A DNA stretch of 64,000 nt from Promethearchaeota archaeon (GTDB lineage: Archaea; Asgardarchaeota; Lokiarchaeia; Sigyniarchaeales; SOKP01), in the NCBI GenBank assembly GCA_016930515.1, contig JAFGGO010000129.1:1-64000 (forward strand). The letters run 5' to 3'. This document shows positions 45,899 through 55,461 of this stretch, piece by piece (position 1 is the first letter of the stretch; each line of letters begins with the position of its first letter). A program made the translations under genes and the position numbers. The notes under the pieces are model-generated. The model saw nothing but the letters and a program-made list of their open reading frames with translations, searched no databases and was not told the DNA's origin.

Positions 45899-46963
45899 AT
45901 GAAGAAAATTATTTCGATTTGTAAGGGAGACGGCGTGGGACCAGAAGTCGTAAACGAGGGAATTAAACTTTTAAAAGTTATCGCCGATCACTCGGATTTT
46001 GAATTTGAATTTCAAGAAGCCCCAGCAGGTGGCTCGATATGGAAAGAAACAGGGGAGAGTCTTCCCGAAAAATCGTTCGAGATAATTAAAAATTCAGACG
46101 CATTACTATTCGGAGCTATTGGCATTCCTGGCCTACCACAAGGTATTGCCGAATCAGCCATACTGAAGATAAGGCAAGGACTCGATCTTTACATTAATTT
46201 ACGACCAATTAAATTATATGATGCTCTAAGAGATCGATGTCCTTTGAAAGATGAATTTATAGGAAAAGGAATAGATATAACCTTCGTTCGAGAAAATACC
46301 GAAGGAATATACAAAAACATAGGTTATTTGAAAGAAGAAGAGGCACAGAATGTGATGTTATATACCAGAATAGGTTGCGAAAGAATCATCAAATACGCCT
46401 ATGAATTTGCTAAAAAAAACGGCCATTCTAAGGTCACATCTGTTGACAAGGCAAATATATTAAAAACATCCCAATTATGGCGCAGTATCTTTCACGCCAT
46501 GGCAGTTCAATATCCCGATCTAAAGACCGAAGATATTTACATTGACGCTTTCTGTCAATGGCTTATAAGGGCACCTTATTCTTATGAAACCGTCGTTACT
46601 GAAAACATGTTTGGAGACATCATCAGCGACGAGGGAGCTTTTTTGATTGGGAGCTTGGGTATGGCGTCTAGCGGAAACATTCATCCAGGAAAAGTATCAA
46701 TGTACGAGCCTATCCACGGTTCTGCTCCGGACATTGCGGGAAAAGGGATCGCAAATCCAATAGGTACCTTATTAAGCGTGAAGCTCATGATTCAAGAATC
46801 CTTTGGACAAGAAGCAATTGGAAACGAGATTGAAAATGCCGTTGAGGACACGTTAAACGAAGGTCGAACGATCGATATTAAAAACGACGCACTCAAAACG
46901 CTTTCAACTCACGAAATGGGAAATTTAATATCGGAAAAACTAAGGGACCGACTTAAAAAATAA
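45899..46963 (+). CDS. Isopropylmalate/isocitrate-type beta-decarboxylating dehydrogenase
   Basis: A 354-residue member of the 3-isopropylmalate/isocitrate dehydrogenase family: CKGDGVGPEV at the N-terminus, INLRPIKLYD, RENTEGIYKN, DKANILKTSQLWR and TENMFGDIISDE with metal-binding aspartates, and YEPIHGSAPDIAGKGIANPIG. NAD specificity is suggested by HGSAPDIAGK. 3-isopropylmalate dehydrogenase (LeuB) is favoured, but homoisocitrate or tartrate-type activity is possible; no leuA, leuC or leuD is nearby. Confidence 0.85.
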   Translation: MKKIISICKGDGVGPEVVNEGIKLLKVIADHSDFEFEFQEAPAGGSIWKETGESLPEKSFEIIKNSDALLFGAIGIPGLPQGIAESAILKIRQGLDLYINLRPIKLYDALRDRCPLKDEFIGKGIDITFVRENTEGIYKNIGYLKEEEAQNVMLYTRIGCERIIKYAYEFAKKNGHSKVTSVDKANILKTSQLWRSIFHAMAVQYPDLKTEDIYIDAFCQWLIRAPYSYETVVTENMFGDIISDEGAFLIGSLGMASSGNIHPGKVSMYEPIHGSAPDIAGKGIANPIGTLLSVKLMIQESFGQEAIGNEIENAVEDTLNEGRTIDIKNDALKTLSTHEMGNLISEKLRDRLKK

Positions 46964-46983
46964 AAATATTAGATTCGGTAGAA

Positions 46984-48549
46984 TCACATCTTTATCGAGG
47001 AAAGCATTATCTGAAGTTCATCAAATATTTCAAGTCTATACTCACCACCTATTTTGAAAAACAAGACCGAGACCATTTTGTTTTCCAACAAATAATTAAC
47101 ATTCATTTCCTCCATTAAGATGGACCAATCCGCGCGCTCAGAGACTCGAATCCCGATGAGGACGACTTTATTTTCTCGGATGGTTTTGATGACATCAATC
47201 ACTATATCCTTCCAAAACGGATCGATATGGGCTCTTTGTCGAGCATCAAAAATGCAAAGCACGCCATCATCATCCGGAGTGATGCGATAATTTTTATAAA
47301 GATAATTTTTTAAGGTCAAGCCGTTAATGTATTCGTATATTTTTTCTTCTTTAGAGTCCCTAACTTTTGCGTATTTTCCTAATTGGGGTATTTCTGTTAA
47401 AACTTGCAAACCAGGGCTCCAAAAAGGATTCTCAGCAATAAAGACGAGTGATAAACTGAATTTATCATCAAGTATGCTCTTTATTTGATTCGTCAACCCC
47501 TCTTTCAAGCGGTCTTCCTCTCTTTCCTTGCTTTTCATGATGTGGTGGTACGATATCAAGTTGAAGGCGTCTTCAATGTTCTCACCAGACAAGGCGCTTG
47601 TTTCTATGTAAGATATTTGCTTTGATTGTTGATGGGATAATAATGCCGCCTTATCTGCACCCTCTCCCTTACTAACTTGCCTTTCTTTTTCCAAATCCGT
47701 CTTATTCCCTATGATTATTATGGAAAGATCCCTGTTTTCTATAAAGTCGTTCAACTCATCCAACCAAAGTTCTATATTGTCAAAAGTTTGTCTATTAGTT
47801 ATATCAAACACTAAAAATGCCGCTTGAGCGCCCATATAATATGTTTTTCTAAAGCGCTTGAAATACTTTTGTGCTCCTATGTCCCAAAGCGATAAACTAA
47901 TTTTATTCGAGAAAGCTTCAAAATCGTGCGATAAGATATTTAAACCAATGGTTGCTCTATAATCATGCGAAAACCTATCTTCTACGAATCTTCTAACTAT
48001 AGAGGTCTTTCCCACCTCATGATCACCCAATATGATAAACTTAAACCTATATATACCACCCGATTCAAGCCTAAGCTGGTATACTTGGTGTTTTAGCCGT
48101 TCTGATTCGACACTAGCGTAGTCAAAATTAGGAAGTATGATTTGGATGACTTCATTGTCTTCAGCGTTTAATATTTGAGCAACTTTTTCAGCCAAAAAAA
48201 AAGCATAAGGACTGAACTTGTCGATAGACGCCATATTATCGATGACCAGACTGAGTGTAATACTTTCGTCAACGGAAATGAACAATAACCTATGATTATC
48301 AGTATCAAAAGAAGCGTTCCCAAATTTTCTAAAGGAAAATTCGTCTCTTATTCGTTCTAAAATGGGATTGACAATTGCCGTGAGAACGGACACTATCTCC
48401 AGATCGATGTCGGCTCGTTTTTCTCCAGAAATAATGAGACCATCCTTATCAGAGACGATTATGGCTTGTATTTCTTGATTAACTTCGATAAAATTTTGAC
48501 TCAAGTTCGAAAGCAGAACTTCTCTGTGCACACTCAAATATGTTCCCAA
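46984..48549 (-). CDS. Roadblock domain fused to a Rab-like small GTPase
   Basis: A 521-residue fusion. Residues about 8-130 form a Roadblock/LC7 domain. Residues 168-340 are a Ras-superfamily GTPase: GDHEVGKTS P-loop (175-183), T200 in switch I, WDIGAQ (222-227), GNKTD (281-285) and ETSA (316-319). The C-terminal 170 residues form a domain of unknown fold. The G3 motif DxxG reads D-I-G-A, with the invariant glycine replaced by alanine, so nucleotide-driven switching may be impaired. In Asgard archaea such proteins are candidate membrane-trafficking or nutrient-sensing regulators, resembling Rag/Ragulator parts. Stand-alone leftward gene, divergent from the RING gene. Confidence 0.88.
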   Translation of the reverse strand: MGTYLSVHREVLLSNLSQNFIEVNQEIQAIIVSDKDGLIISGEKRADIDLEIVSVLTAIVNPILERIRDEFSFRKFGNASFDTDNHRLLFISVDESITLSLVIDNMASIDKFSPYAFFLAEKVAQILNAEDNEVIQIILPNFDYASVESERLKHQVYQLRLESGGIYRFKFIILGDHEVGKTSIVRRFVEDRFSHDYRATIGLNILSHDFEAFSNKISLSLWDIGAQKYFKRFRKTYYMGAQAAFLVFDITNRQTFDNIELWLDELNDFIENRDLSIIIIGNKTDLEKERQVSKGEGADKAALLSHQQSKQISYIETSALSGENIEDAFNLISYHHIMKSKEREEDRLKEGLTNQIKSILDDKFSLSLVFIAENPFWSPGLQVLTEIPQLGKYAKVRDSKEEKIYEYINGLTLKNYLYKNYRITPDDDGVLCIFDARQRAHIDPFWKDIVIDVIKTIRENKVVLIGIRVSERADWSILMEEMNVNYLLENKMVSVLFFKIGGEYRLEIFDELQIMLSSIKM

Positions 48550-48730
48550 TAAAAATTATTTTGTATCAATAATAAAAAATCTTACTTTTAAACATATTTT
48601 TATATTGTAATTTTTATTACTAATAAAATAAGCTACAAACAAGAAACTATATATGTGAAATTTTAAGGAAAAACTGGTTTCCATCGAGCTTAATCTTACG
48701 AATACTCCCACTAACTCAATAAATCAGACC

Positions 48731-49306
48731 ATGAAGTGTTTAATCTGCCATAAAAACATCTTAGACTTGAGCCACAAGGTGGATTGCCCCAATAATCACT
48801 CCGTTCACTTGGAATGCCTTGAAGAATGGTTCACTCATTCGAAAAGTTGTCCACTTTGTAGCATGCCATATTCTGATTCTACTATAAGCGAATTTCAACA
48901 TTATTTCGATAAAAAAAAAGATGAAAGGCAACAGGCGTTAAATAAACAGATAAAGCAAAAAGAATTATCAGAAATCGAAAAAATTGCAGAAAACATAAAA
49001 TTCAAGAAATTTCTCGAAATCATCAAAAAACTTGAACTAGAAAAAAAATATGTGGACGCTTTAGACAAGTTAAATTCCGTTACGGAAAAAGTTGAAGAAG
49101 ATAATAAATTTACTTTCATGTTTTTAAAGGGAAAACTAAATTATCTCCGGGGTCGATACGACATGGCTATTAATTTCTTGTTCAAGCTAGTAAAGGAAAA
49201 ATTCGATTATCCAGACGCCTTTTTATATTTAGGTAAGGCGTATGAAGAACTAGGATTAAAAGACAAGGCTCAATGGGCGTTTGATCGGGTACCAAAAAAC
49301 GATTGA
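48731..49306 (+). CDS. RING-H2 finger protein with C-terminal TPR-like repeats
   Basis: A 191-residue protein. Its N-terminus is a complete RING-H2 zinc finger: C3, C6, C19, H23, H26, C29, C40 and C43. A lysine/glutamate-rich helix follows (about 55-95), then two TPR-like helical hairpins (about 97-187; for example FMFLKGKLNYLRGRYDMAI and AFLYLGKAYEELGLKDKAQ). RING fingers commonly act as E3 ubiquitin ligases by binding E2 enzymes; Asgard genomes encode ubiquitin systems, though none of those genes is in this window. Divergent from the Roadblock-GTPase gene. Confidence 0.85.
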   Translation: MKCLICHKNILDLSHKVDCPNNHSVHLECLEEWFTHSKSCPLCSMPYSDSTISEFQHYFDKKKDERQQALNKQIKQKELSEIEKIAENIKFKKFLEIIKKLELEKKYVDALDKLNSVTEKVEEDNKFTFMFLKGKLNYLRGRYDMAINFLFKLVKEKFDYPDAFLYLGKAYEELGLKDKAQWAFDRVPKND

Positions 49307-49371
49307 AATTATTTATTTATGATTAAAATCACGTGAATATCTTTTTCTTTCATGCTTTCATTTGGTAAAGT

Positions 49372-50772
49372 ATGAAGTATTTTTGTTTGACCATCGCAGG
49401 AGCAGATCCTACATCGAGCGCTGGAATACAAGCGGACATTAGGACATTCGATAGATGTGGCATACATTCCTTTTCGGTCATCACTGCCATTACGAACCAA
49501 ACGGCCACTGAATTTTTTAGTTATAAATCATTATCGGATACATTAGAAAGTCAATTAAACGCCATTTTAAAACATTATCCCGTAAGACATGTAAAAGTGG
49601 GTATGATTCCTGACATAGAATCCTTAGATATAATCGCAGAATACATTCAAAAATATAATCTGATTGTTGTATACGATCCGGTTACTATTTCAAGTGCAGG
49701 TAAGAGATTATCCCTTGAAGGCATTGAACCTCACATTGAACAAAAACTATTACCTCTTGTAAAAATACTCACGCCAAACCTCTCAGAGGCTTCAAAGTAT
49801 TCTGGTATTAATCTTTTAGAAATAAAATTCAGCGACACATTAATTCTTCGCAAGGCTTGTGACACTTTATTAAACAAGATGTACGCAGGATCGAGAAAAA
49901 TAAACCAAGAAAAGGCAGTAATCGTAAAAAATGCTTTATCAACTCGTGAAACGGTCATGGATTTTTCCGTAGTTAATAGAATGACAGAGAAAGGTTTTGA
50001 AAAACAATACAAAAAATGGGAGAAACCAATGATCAAATTTAAGGGGAATGTTCACGGTACGGGATGCGTTTTCTCCTCGGCAATAACGGCCTACTTAAGT
50101 TTGGATAACGACATCGAGGAATCGCTTTGTCTCGCAGAAAAGTTTTTTGACGAAAAATTTTCAAAATTTATTGAGCTTCCCGAAGGTGGAAAAGTCCTGG
50201 ATTTAACAGTGTCTGAGGAACGAAGAAAAGTTATCAATCAAGTGAAGGAAGTGTACGATTACATATCAAAGGAAAAGAGATTTGTAAAATTGATTCCCGA
50301 GGTTCGACTTAACATATCGTGTTCCCTCCCTAACGCTAAATCGAAGATCGATATCGCAGGAATCGAAGGAAGAGTAACCATAATTAATGGTTTTCCACAA
50401 GCATGTGGCGATATTAAATTTGGAGTTACAGATCACACCGCAAGATTAATTTTAGCAGCGAAAGAATTTGATAATTCAATTAACCTTGTAATCAACCTTA
50501 AATATAAAAATAAATATGTAGCGTCTATTCAAGAAAATACAAATTTATTTACCTATGAATTCGTAAGGGAAAGCCAACCAGACGAAATTCGAGACAAAGA
50601 AAATTCCACCATGCAGTGGCTTATTAAAAAAAGCGTGGAAAGAACTGGGAAGGTTCCGGATATTATTTGGGATAAAGGAGCAGTGGGGAAGGAACCAATT
50701 ATTAGGGTTTTTGCCAAAAATTCAGGCGATTTAATATTAAAATTAAACACCATTATTTCAACCATAATGTGA
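49372..50772 (+). CDS. thiDN: ThiD-ThiN fusion: HMP-phosphate kinase and thiamine phosphate synthase
   Basis: A 466-residue fusion. The first about 270 residues are ThiD (AGADPTSSAGIQADI, YDPVTISSAGKRL, GNVHGTGCVFSSAITAYL), which phosphorylates hydroxymethylpyrimidine. The last about 180 residues are ThiN, the archaeal thiamine-phosphate synthase that joins the pyrimidine and thiazole phosphates (DIKFGVTDHTARLILAA and IIWDKGAVGKEP). This arrangement is common in archaea. ThiC, which makes the pyrimidine, is encoded on the opposite strand 1 kb away. No thiazole-forming genes are seen. Confidence 0.9.
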   Translation: MKYFCLTIAGADPTSSAGIQADIRTFDRCGIHSFSVITAITNQTATEFFSYKSLSDTLESQLNAILKHYPVRHVKVGMIPDIESLDIIAEYIQKYNLIVVYDPVTISSAGKRLSLEGIEPHIEQKLLPLVKILTPNLSEASKYSGINLLEIKFSDTLILRKACDTLLNKMYAGSRKINQEKAVIVKNALSTRETVMDFSVVNRMTEKGFEKQYKKWEKPMIKFKGNVHGTGCVFSSAITAYLSLDNDIEESLCLAEKFFDEKFSKFIELPEGGKVLDLTVSEERRKVINQVKEVYDYISKEKRFVKLIPEVRLNISCSLPNAKSKIDIAGIEGRVTIINGFPQACGDIKFGVTDHTARLILAAKEFDNSINLVINLKYKNKYVASIQENTNLFTYEFVRESQPDEIRDKENSTMQWLIKKSVERTGKVPDIIWDKGAVGKEPIIRVFAKNSGDLILKLNTIISTIM

Positions 50773-50878
50773 AATCAATAAAATTCTGAATTCATTTCCA
50801 TAATTTAGCCTTGGTTTGAAAAGTTTTTTAACCGAAAGATCGTTATTAGACAAAACAACAACATGTTAGGTATGAGTC

Positions 50879-51775
50879 ATGGTTAGCGAAGCATTTAAAA
50901 AAATATTTGCGATGATTAAAAGCACACAAAAAGTTGGAGAAACTCGAAGCGTTGAGCAAATAAGAGACGGTATGAATCAAATTAGTAAGATGTCAAAGCT
51001 TCCTGATGATGTGAAGTTAGAGGAGATCCTCGCTGATGAAGTTGACGCTGTTTGGATCACCACTCCAGAATCAAGTTACCTCCCCGTTATCGTATATATG
51101 CACGGTGGTGGATATATATCTGGGTCACCAAGCACGCATTACAATTTGTGTTCTTCTATTGCCAGAGTTGTAAAAGGGAGAGTTATTTCAATTGATTATC
51201 GTTTGGCTCCAGAGCATCCCTTTCCTGCTGCTTTAGATGATGCTATCATGGTTTACAAATACCTATTAAACGCGGAAGGTATAAGTCCTGATAAGATTAT
51301 CTTTGCAGGAGATTCTGCAGGAGGAGGATTAGTTATTGCTACACTCTTAAAATTAAAAGAAATAGGCGAGATTTTACCAAGAGCTGTCGTGTGTTTTTCT
51401 CCTTGGGTTGATTTGATGTTATTGGGAAATTCATTTAAAACTCATGTTGAAAGAGACCCATTCCTCACGCCAGAAGTGTTGAAATCTGCTTCAAAATGGT
51501 ATTGTGGACAAAAGAACCCAAAAAATCCTTTAATCAGTCCGCTTTATGGAGATCTTAAAGGGTTACCCCCCATCCTTATTCAAGTAGGGACCGAAGAATT
51601 GTTATTAGACGATTCTGTGCGCCTTGCTAAGCTAGCTAAAGAAGCGAGTGTGGATGTGACCTTGGAGATTGATGAGGGGATGATCCATGTGTATCAAGCG
51701 TTCGTCGCCTTTGCCCCTGAACCCAAACAAGCACTCGATCGAGTAGGAGAATTCCTTAAAAAACAAAGTAATTAA
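50879..51775 (+). CDS. Alpha/beta hydrolase of the hormone-sensitive lipase family
   Basis: A 298-residue esterase/lipase: HGGGY oxyanion motif (75-79), nucleophile S146 in GDSAGG, and further Asp (GTEELLLDDS) and His (GMIHVYQ) of the triad. No signal peptide. It hydrolyses short-chain acyl esters in the cytosol; physiological substrate unknown. It follows the ThiD-ThiN gene by 106 bases, with no clear functional link. Confidence 0.88.
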   Translation: MVSEAFKKIFAMIKSTQKVGETRSVEQIRDGMNQISKMSKLPDDVKLEEILADEVDAVWITTPESSYLPVIVYMHGGGYISGSPSTHYNLCSSIARVVKGRVISIDYRLAPEHPFPAALDDAIMVYKYLLNAEGISPDKIIFAGDSAGGGLVIATLLKLKEIGEILPRAVVCFSPWVDLMLLGNSFKTHVERDPFLTPEVLKSASKWYCGQKNPKNPLISPLYGDLKGLPPILIQVGTEELLLDDSVRLAKLAKEASVDVTLEIDEGMIHVYQAFVAFAPEPKQALDRVGEFLKKQSN

Positions 51776-51829
51776 TCTGTTTGTATCTTACTTTTTAGAA
51801 TAAATTCTCTGTTGCTTGCCTTTTCGTAA

Positions 51830-53140
51830 TTAATGTTTTTTATTCAATGCATCCTTGAGAACTTTAATTGCGCAAAATTCACCGCACATGCTACAGACTT
51901 CTTCGTCATTTTCACCTTCACACTTGTTTCTATAATGAATTTTTCTTGCGGTATCTGGATCAATGGATAAATCTATCATCTTGTCCCATTCTAAGTTTTT
52001 TCTGGCGATATCGACTTGATGATCCCAATTCGACGCTTTTTTCCCGTATCTCGTTATGTTTACTGTATGGGCGGCTATTTTGGAGCATATAACACCTCGC
52101 TTAACTTCTTCCTTAGTGGGCAAGCCTAAATGTTCCGAAGGGGTCACATAACACAAATAATCCACTCCAGCCATACCAGCAATGACGCCACCAATAGCTG
52201 AGACGATGTCGTCGTATCCAGGAGCAACATCAGTGACTAACGGCCCTAATACATAAAAGGGTGCACCCTCACACAAGGCTTTTTGCATCTTGATGTTCGC
52301 TTCTATCTCGTGAGCGGGAACGTGACCGGGACCCTCTACCATTACCTGAACGCCTTCTTTCCAAGCTCTTTTTACTAATTTTGATATTTCAAGCAATTCT
52401 TGAACTTGTGAATAATCAGTAGAGTCAAAAATGCATCCTGGTCTGCAACCATCCCCAAGAGAAAGCGTGAAATCGTATTCTTTTGCCATATCTAATAGAT
52501 AGTCGTATCTGCGATTAAAGGGGTTTTCTTGCTCGTTTTCGAGGATCCAAGCCGCTAAAAAAGTGCCTCCTCTTGAAACGACCCCCATGGTTCTTGGATG
52601 GGTTTTTAAATGATCAATAATTTCTCGAGTAACGCCAACATGTATCGTGAAAAAATCCACGCCTTCTTTGGCCTGTTCTTCCACGACATTAAACAGGTCG
52701 TCTTCGTCCATGTTAATAATTGCGCCTTTTTTATCGAGTGCCCGTAAAGCAGATTGGTAGATAGGAACCGTTCCTATCGGTACGGATATTTCGTTGAGGA
52801 TTCTTTTTCTGATGGATCGAACGTCATTTTCCGTGATTCCCGTGCTGAGGTCCATTACCGTGTCGGCACCAAATTGAACGGCAACTTTAGCTTTCTCTAC
52901 CTCCGTTTCTATATCACATACTTTCTTGCTTGAACCAATATTAGCGTTAATTTTTACGAATAAACCCTCTCCGATGCCAATGGGTTTCTCAAGGTTTCTA
53001 GCGTTTGATTTTAGGACGACAATTCTACCGTTTGCGATTCCACGTCGTAAAAATTCTATATCAACTTGCTCAATTTCGGCAACTTGTTTCATCAAATCCG
53101 TGGCAGATCCGTTTTTAGCTTGGTTCATCAAAGTTGACAT
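51830..53140 (-). CDS. thiC: Phosphomethylpyrimidine synthase ThiC
   Basis: A 436-residue radical SAM ThiC that rearranges 5-aminoimidazole ribotide into HMP phosphate. Recognised from VMVEGPGHVPAHEIEANI, LGDGCRPGC and GVDYLCYVTPSEHLGLP, and the C-terminal cluster motif CSMCGEFCAI (CxxCxxxxC), the unusual ThiC motif. A GAGGT ribosome site lies about nine bases before the ATG. Convergent with the esterase gene. Confidence 0.95.
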   Translation of the reverse strand: MSTLMNQAKNGSATDLMKQVAEIEQVDIEFLRRGIANGRIVVLKSNARNLEKPIGIGEGLFVKINANIGSSKKVCDIETEVEKAKVAVQFGADTVMDLSTGITENDVRSIRKRILNEISVPIGTVPIYQSALRALDKKGAIINMDEDDLFNVVEEQAKEGVDFFTIHVGVTREIIDHLKTHPRTMGVVSRGGTFLAAWILENEQENPFNRRYDYLLDMAKEYDFTLSLGDGCRPGCIFDSTDYSQVQELLEISKLVKRAWKEGVQVMVEGPGHVPAHEIEANIKMQKALCEGAPFYVLGPLVTDVAPGYDDIVSAIGGVIAGMAGVDYLCYVTPSEHLGLPTKEEVKRGVICSKIAAHTVNITRYGKKASNWDHQVDIARKNLEWDKMIDLSIDPDTARKIHYRNKCEGENDEEVCSMCGEFCAIKVLKDALNKKH

Positions 53141-53286
53141 GTAATTATACCTCGAAAAGTTGCTATTTTATCTCACCTTACAAGTTAAATTTAATATAGA
53201 AAGAATTTTAACTTTTTGGCTTATACAATCATAAGAATCCTAATTTGGTTTTTTATGCTTTACTGAATTATTAAAAAGAAAATTTT

Positions 53287-54180
53287 CTAAGTAGGAATTT
53301 GTTTTAAAAAAATAATTGTATTTAATATATTTTTAGAAGCCCATATCCATTCTAAGTCTTGGTGTATTATAGCGTTGCTTCCGTAAAAAACCTCACGAGC
53401 AGTTGCGTTTTCAAATAATTGAACATAACACCAAGCCGTTAGGTATTTTCTAATTTCTCCCGCATCTCCGCCCGCTTCAAAATGATTGGCACCAATCAAC
53501 TTTCCGTAAAAAGTTGGCACGGGTGAAAGGGAATATGCCACATCGCTTCTTGTTGCTGGAGGGCATATCAAATCTTCAGTTCCAGCAATTAATAAGATCG
53601 GAGCATTTTGAGAAGACATCGAACCACCATGATTCACGTAAACATTATACGGAAGCATTAGTGGTACTATACAGGTAACATCATCACGCTCTCTGAGCAA
53701 GAGGGTAGATGCCGCCCCTTGAGAATGACCTGTAACGCAGATTTTTTCCACATCAAGGGTTTGGTAAAAAGGACTTAAAGGATCGTCGTTTTTCGAGATC
53801 ATGAGTTCCATTGCGGCTATCATCGTTTCACCCTCTCCCGTATTTTCATCGTTAGGACCAATCACCACGAAACCGTGGGATGCTAAATGTCTCAATAAAT
53901 CACTATACGATGAAGGCAACGCGCCTGTCCCATCACCCCACACGACGATCGGGTGCTTCATGCCATCGCGACCCAAGTCCGTTGGATAATAGATGCTATT
54001 TTCTTCGAAGTCTTTATTTTCCGACACATCAAACGGACCAGACTCTTCGTAGAAAATAAGATTTTCTAAAGTAGGGAGATCGTTATTTCTTGATTGCAGC
54101 ACTGTATAACCAATGGATAAAACAGATATTGTTATTAATGCTGTTATGATTACAATTACAAAGATCGATTTTTTTTTCAT
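53287..54180 (-). CDS. Exported membrane-anchored alpha/beta hydrolase (chlorophyllase/PET-hydrolase-like)
   Basis: Starting at the ATG at 54180 gives MKKKSIFVIVIITALITISVLSIGY, a clear signal or anchor helix; the upstream ATG at 54243 would place 21 odd residues before it. The catalytic domain has VWGDGTGALPSS, the nucleophile in GHSQGAAS, an Asp in GTEDLICPP and a His in GANHFEAGG. Esterases of this group act on polymers or lipid esters outside the cell. Substrate unknown. Confidence 0.75.
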   Translation of the reverse strand: MKKKSIFVIVIITALITISVLSIGYTVLQSRNNDLPTLENLIFYEESGPFDVSENKDFEENSIYYPTDLGRDGMKHPIVVWGDGTGALPSSYSDLLRHLASHGFVVIGPNDENTGEGETMIAAMELMISKNDDPLSPFYQTLDVEKICVTGHSQGAASTLLLRERDDVTCIVPLMLPYNVYVNHGGSMSSQNAPILLIAGTEDLICPPATRSDVAYSLSPVPTFYGKLIGANHFEAGGDAGEIRKYLTAWCYVQLFENATAREVFYGSNAIIHQDLEWIWASKNILNTIIFLKQIPT

Positions 54181-54280
54181 AAGTAATTCATACGAAATCG
54201 AGTATTTTTTTTGATTTCTGATGAAATCAATTAAAAAAATCATTTAATTTTTATTTTAAATCATTTACTTTTCAATTTAC

Positions 54281-54751
54281 CTAACAATATCCTATTTTGA
54301 GCTGCTTTAGGAGTTCAACAAGCGAATCCGTGAGATTATAATTTTTAATTTCTTTAAAAGGGACAAAACAAGCGTCTAAAGCGTCATCCTGTGCCATAGG
54401 AGGTTGATCGGGATCACCTTCGAGCTGTTCAACGAAATAGTTAAGGAGGACGTAATGATATTCCACTTCCCCATGTTTATCTCTCATGATTTTATCAATA
54501 ATTCCTGCGAGTTTGGTGACCTTTACTTTTATTCCCGTTTCTTCAAATCCCTCTCTTTCCGCCGCTTTTTGGGTTCCTTCCCCTAATTCAAGATGACCTC
54601 CAGGAATGCTCCAACGACCAGCATCGGGATCGTATTTTCTTTTAATGAGGAGTAGGTGATCGTTTCGAACTAAGATGACACCTACACCCACATGAGGTCT
54701 TACAGGATAATGTCGAGTGTCAAAAGCGGTCAGTTCTTTTTTATTCTTCAT
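54281..54751 (-). CDS. NUDIX hydrolase
   Basis: A 156-residue protein whose Nudix box fits G-x5-E-x7-R-E-x2-E-E-x-G at residues 52-73 (G52, E58, R66, E67, E70, E71, G73). It hydrolyses a nucleoside diphosphate linked to another moiety, such as NADH, ADP-ribose or oxidised nucleotides; the exact substrate is not readable. Stand-alone leftward gene, divergent from the phosphatase gene. Confidence 0.88.
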   Translation of the reverse strand: MKNKKELTAFDTRHYPVRPHVGVGVILVRNDHLLLIKRKYDPDAGRWSIPGGHLELGEGTQKAAEREGFEETGIKVKVTKLAGIIDKIMRDKHGEVEYHYVLLNYFVEQLEGDPDQPPMAQDDALDACFVPFKEIKNYNLTDSLVELLKQLKIGYC

Positions 54752-54871
54752 AATAATAAAATTACTTTTTTAATATTACGGATAATACTTCGCTCCTTCT
54801 AAGGATTTTTATTTAGAGCTATTTCATTCCTTACGGATAAAAAATAAAAATTATTATTCATTTCATTAAGC

Positions 54872-55357
54872 ATGATACGCCCTTGGTATTGGCCCGAGGG
54901 GGGACAACCACATAGAACAGAACCGTTCACATGGATTGTAAAAGATAATATGGCAGCATCCTGGTGGCCAGACCCTCCCGTATTTAAAAGATATGAAAAA
55001 GAAGGCATCAGAGTTGTGATTAATTGTTCGGAATTCGACAATAGAAAGGATGTTCCTAATCGATTTACATATTATCACATAAATATACCAGATTATGGCA
55101 TCCCAACGGACAATCAAATTGAGAAATTTTTAGAAATTACAAAAAAACACGCAGAGAAAAAAGAATCAATAGTTGTTCATTGCGTGGCGGGCTGTGGCAG
55201 AACAGGCCAAATGATTGTGGCTTGGGGTGCTTTTAATGGACTCATTCCTAAAGGACTAGACCCTGTTCAATGGATTAGAAATTATAGGAAGTGCTCGCTT
55301 GAGACGAAAGAACAAATGTCGCTTGCAAGAAAAATTGCGAGCAAGTACCAAAAATGA
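54872..55357 (+). CDS. Dual-specificity-like protein tyrosine phosphatase
   Basis: A 161-residue cysteine phosphatase. HCVAGCGRTG has the nucleophile C104 and R110 in the C-x5-R loop, and the general acid is likely Asp in IPDYGIP near residue 74. It dephosphorylates phosphoproteins or phosphoinositide-like or RNA 5' ends; archaeal members are related to eukaryotic dual-specificity enzymes. The start is not supported by a strong ribosome site. Cytosolic. Confidence 0.85.
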   Translation: MIRPWYWPEGGQPHRTEPFTWIVKDNMAASWWPDPPVFKRYEKEGIRVVINCSEFDNRKDVPNRFTYYHINIPDYGIPTDNQIEKFLEITKKHAEKKESIVVHCVAGCGRTGQMIVAWGAFNGLIPKGLDPVQWIRNYRKCSLETKEQMSLARKIASKYQK

Positions 55358-55461
55358 ACTTTAAACGATGAATTTCAAGAGTAAAACTTAATTACCTGCA
55401 ATTTCATAATTTATATATATCGCTCAAAAAAAGTGATAAATTCAAGGAAATTCGCATCCTC

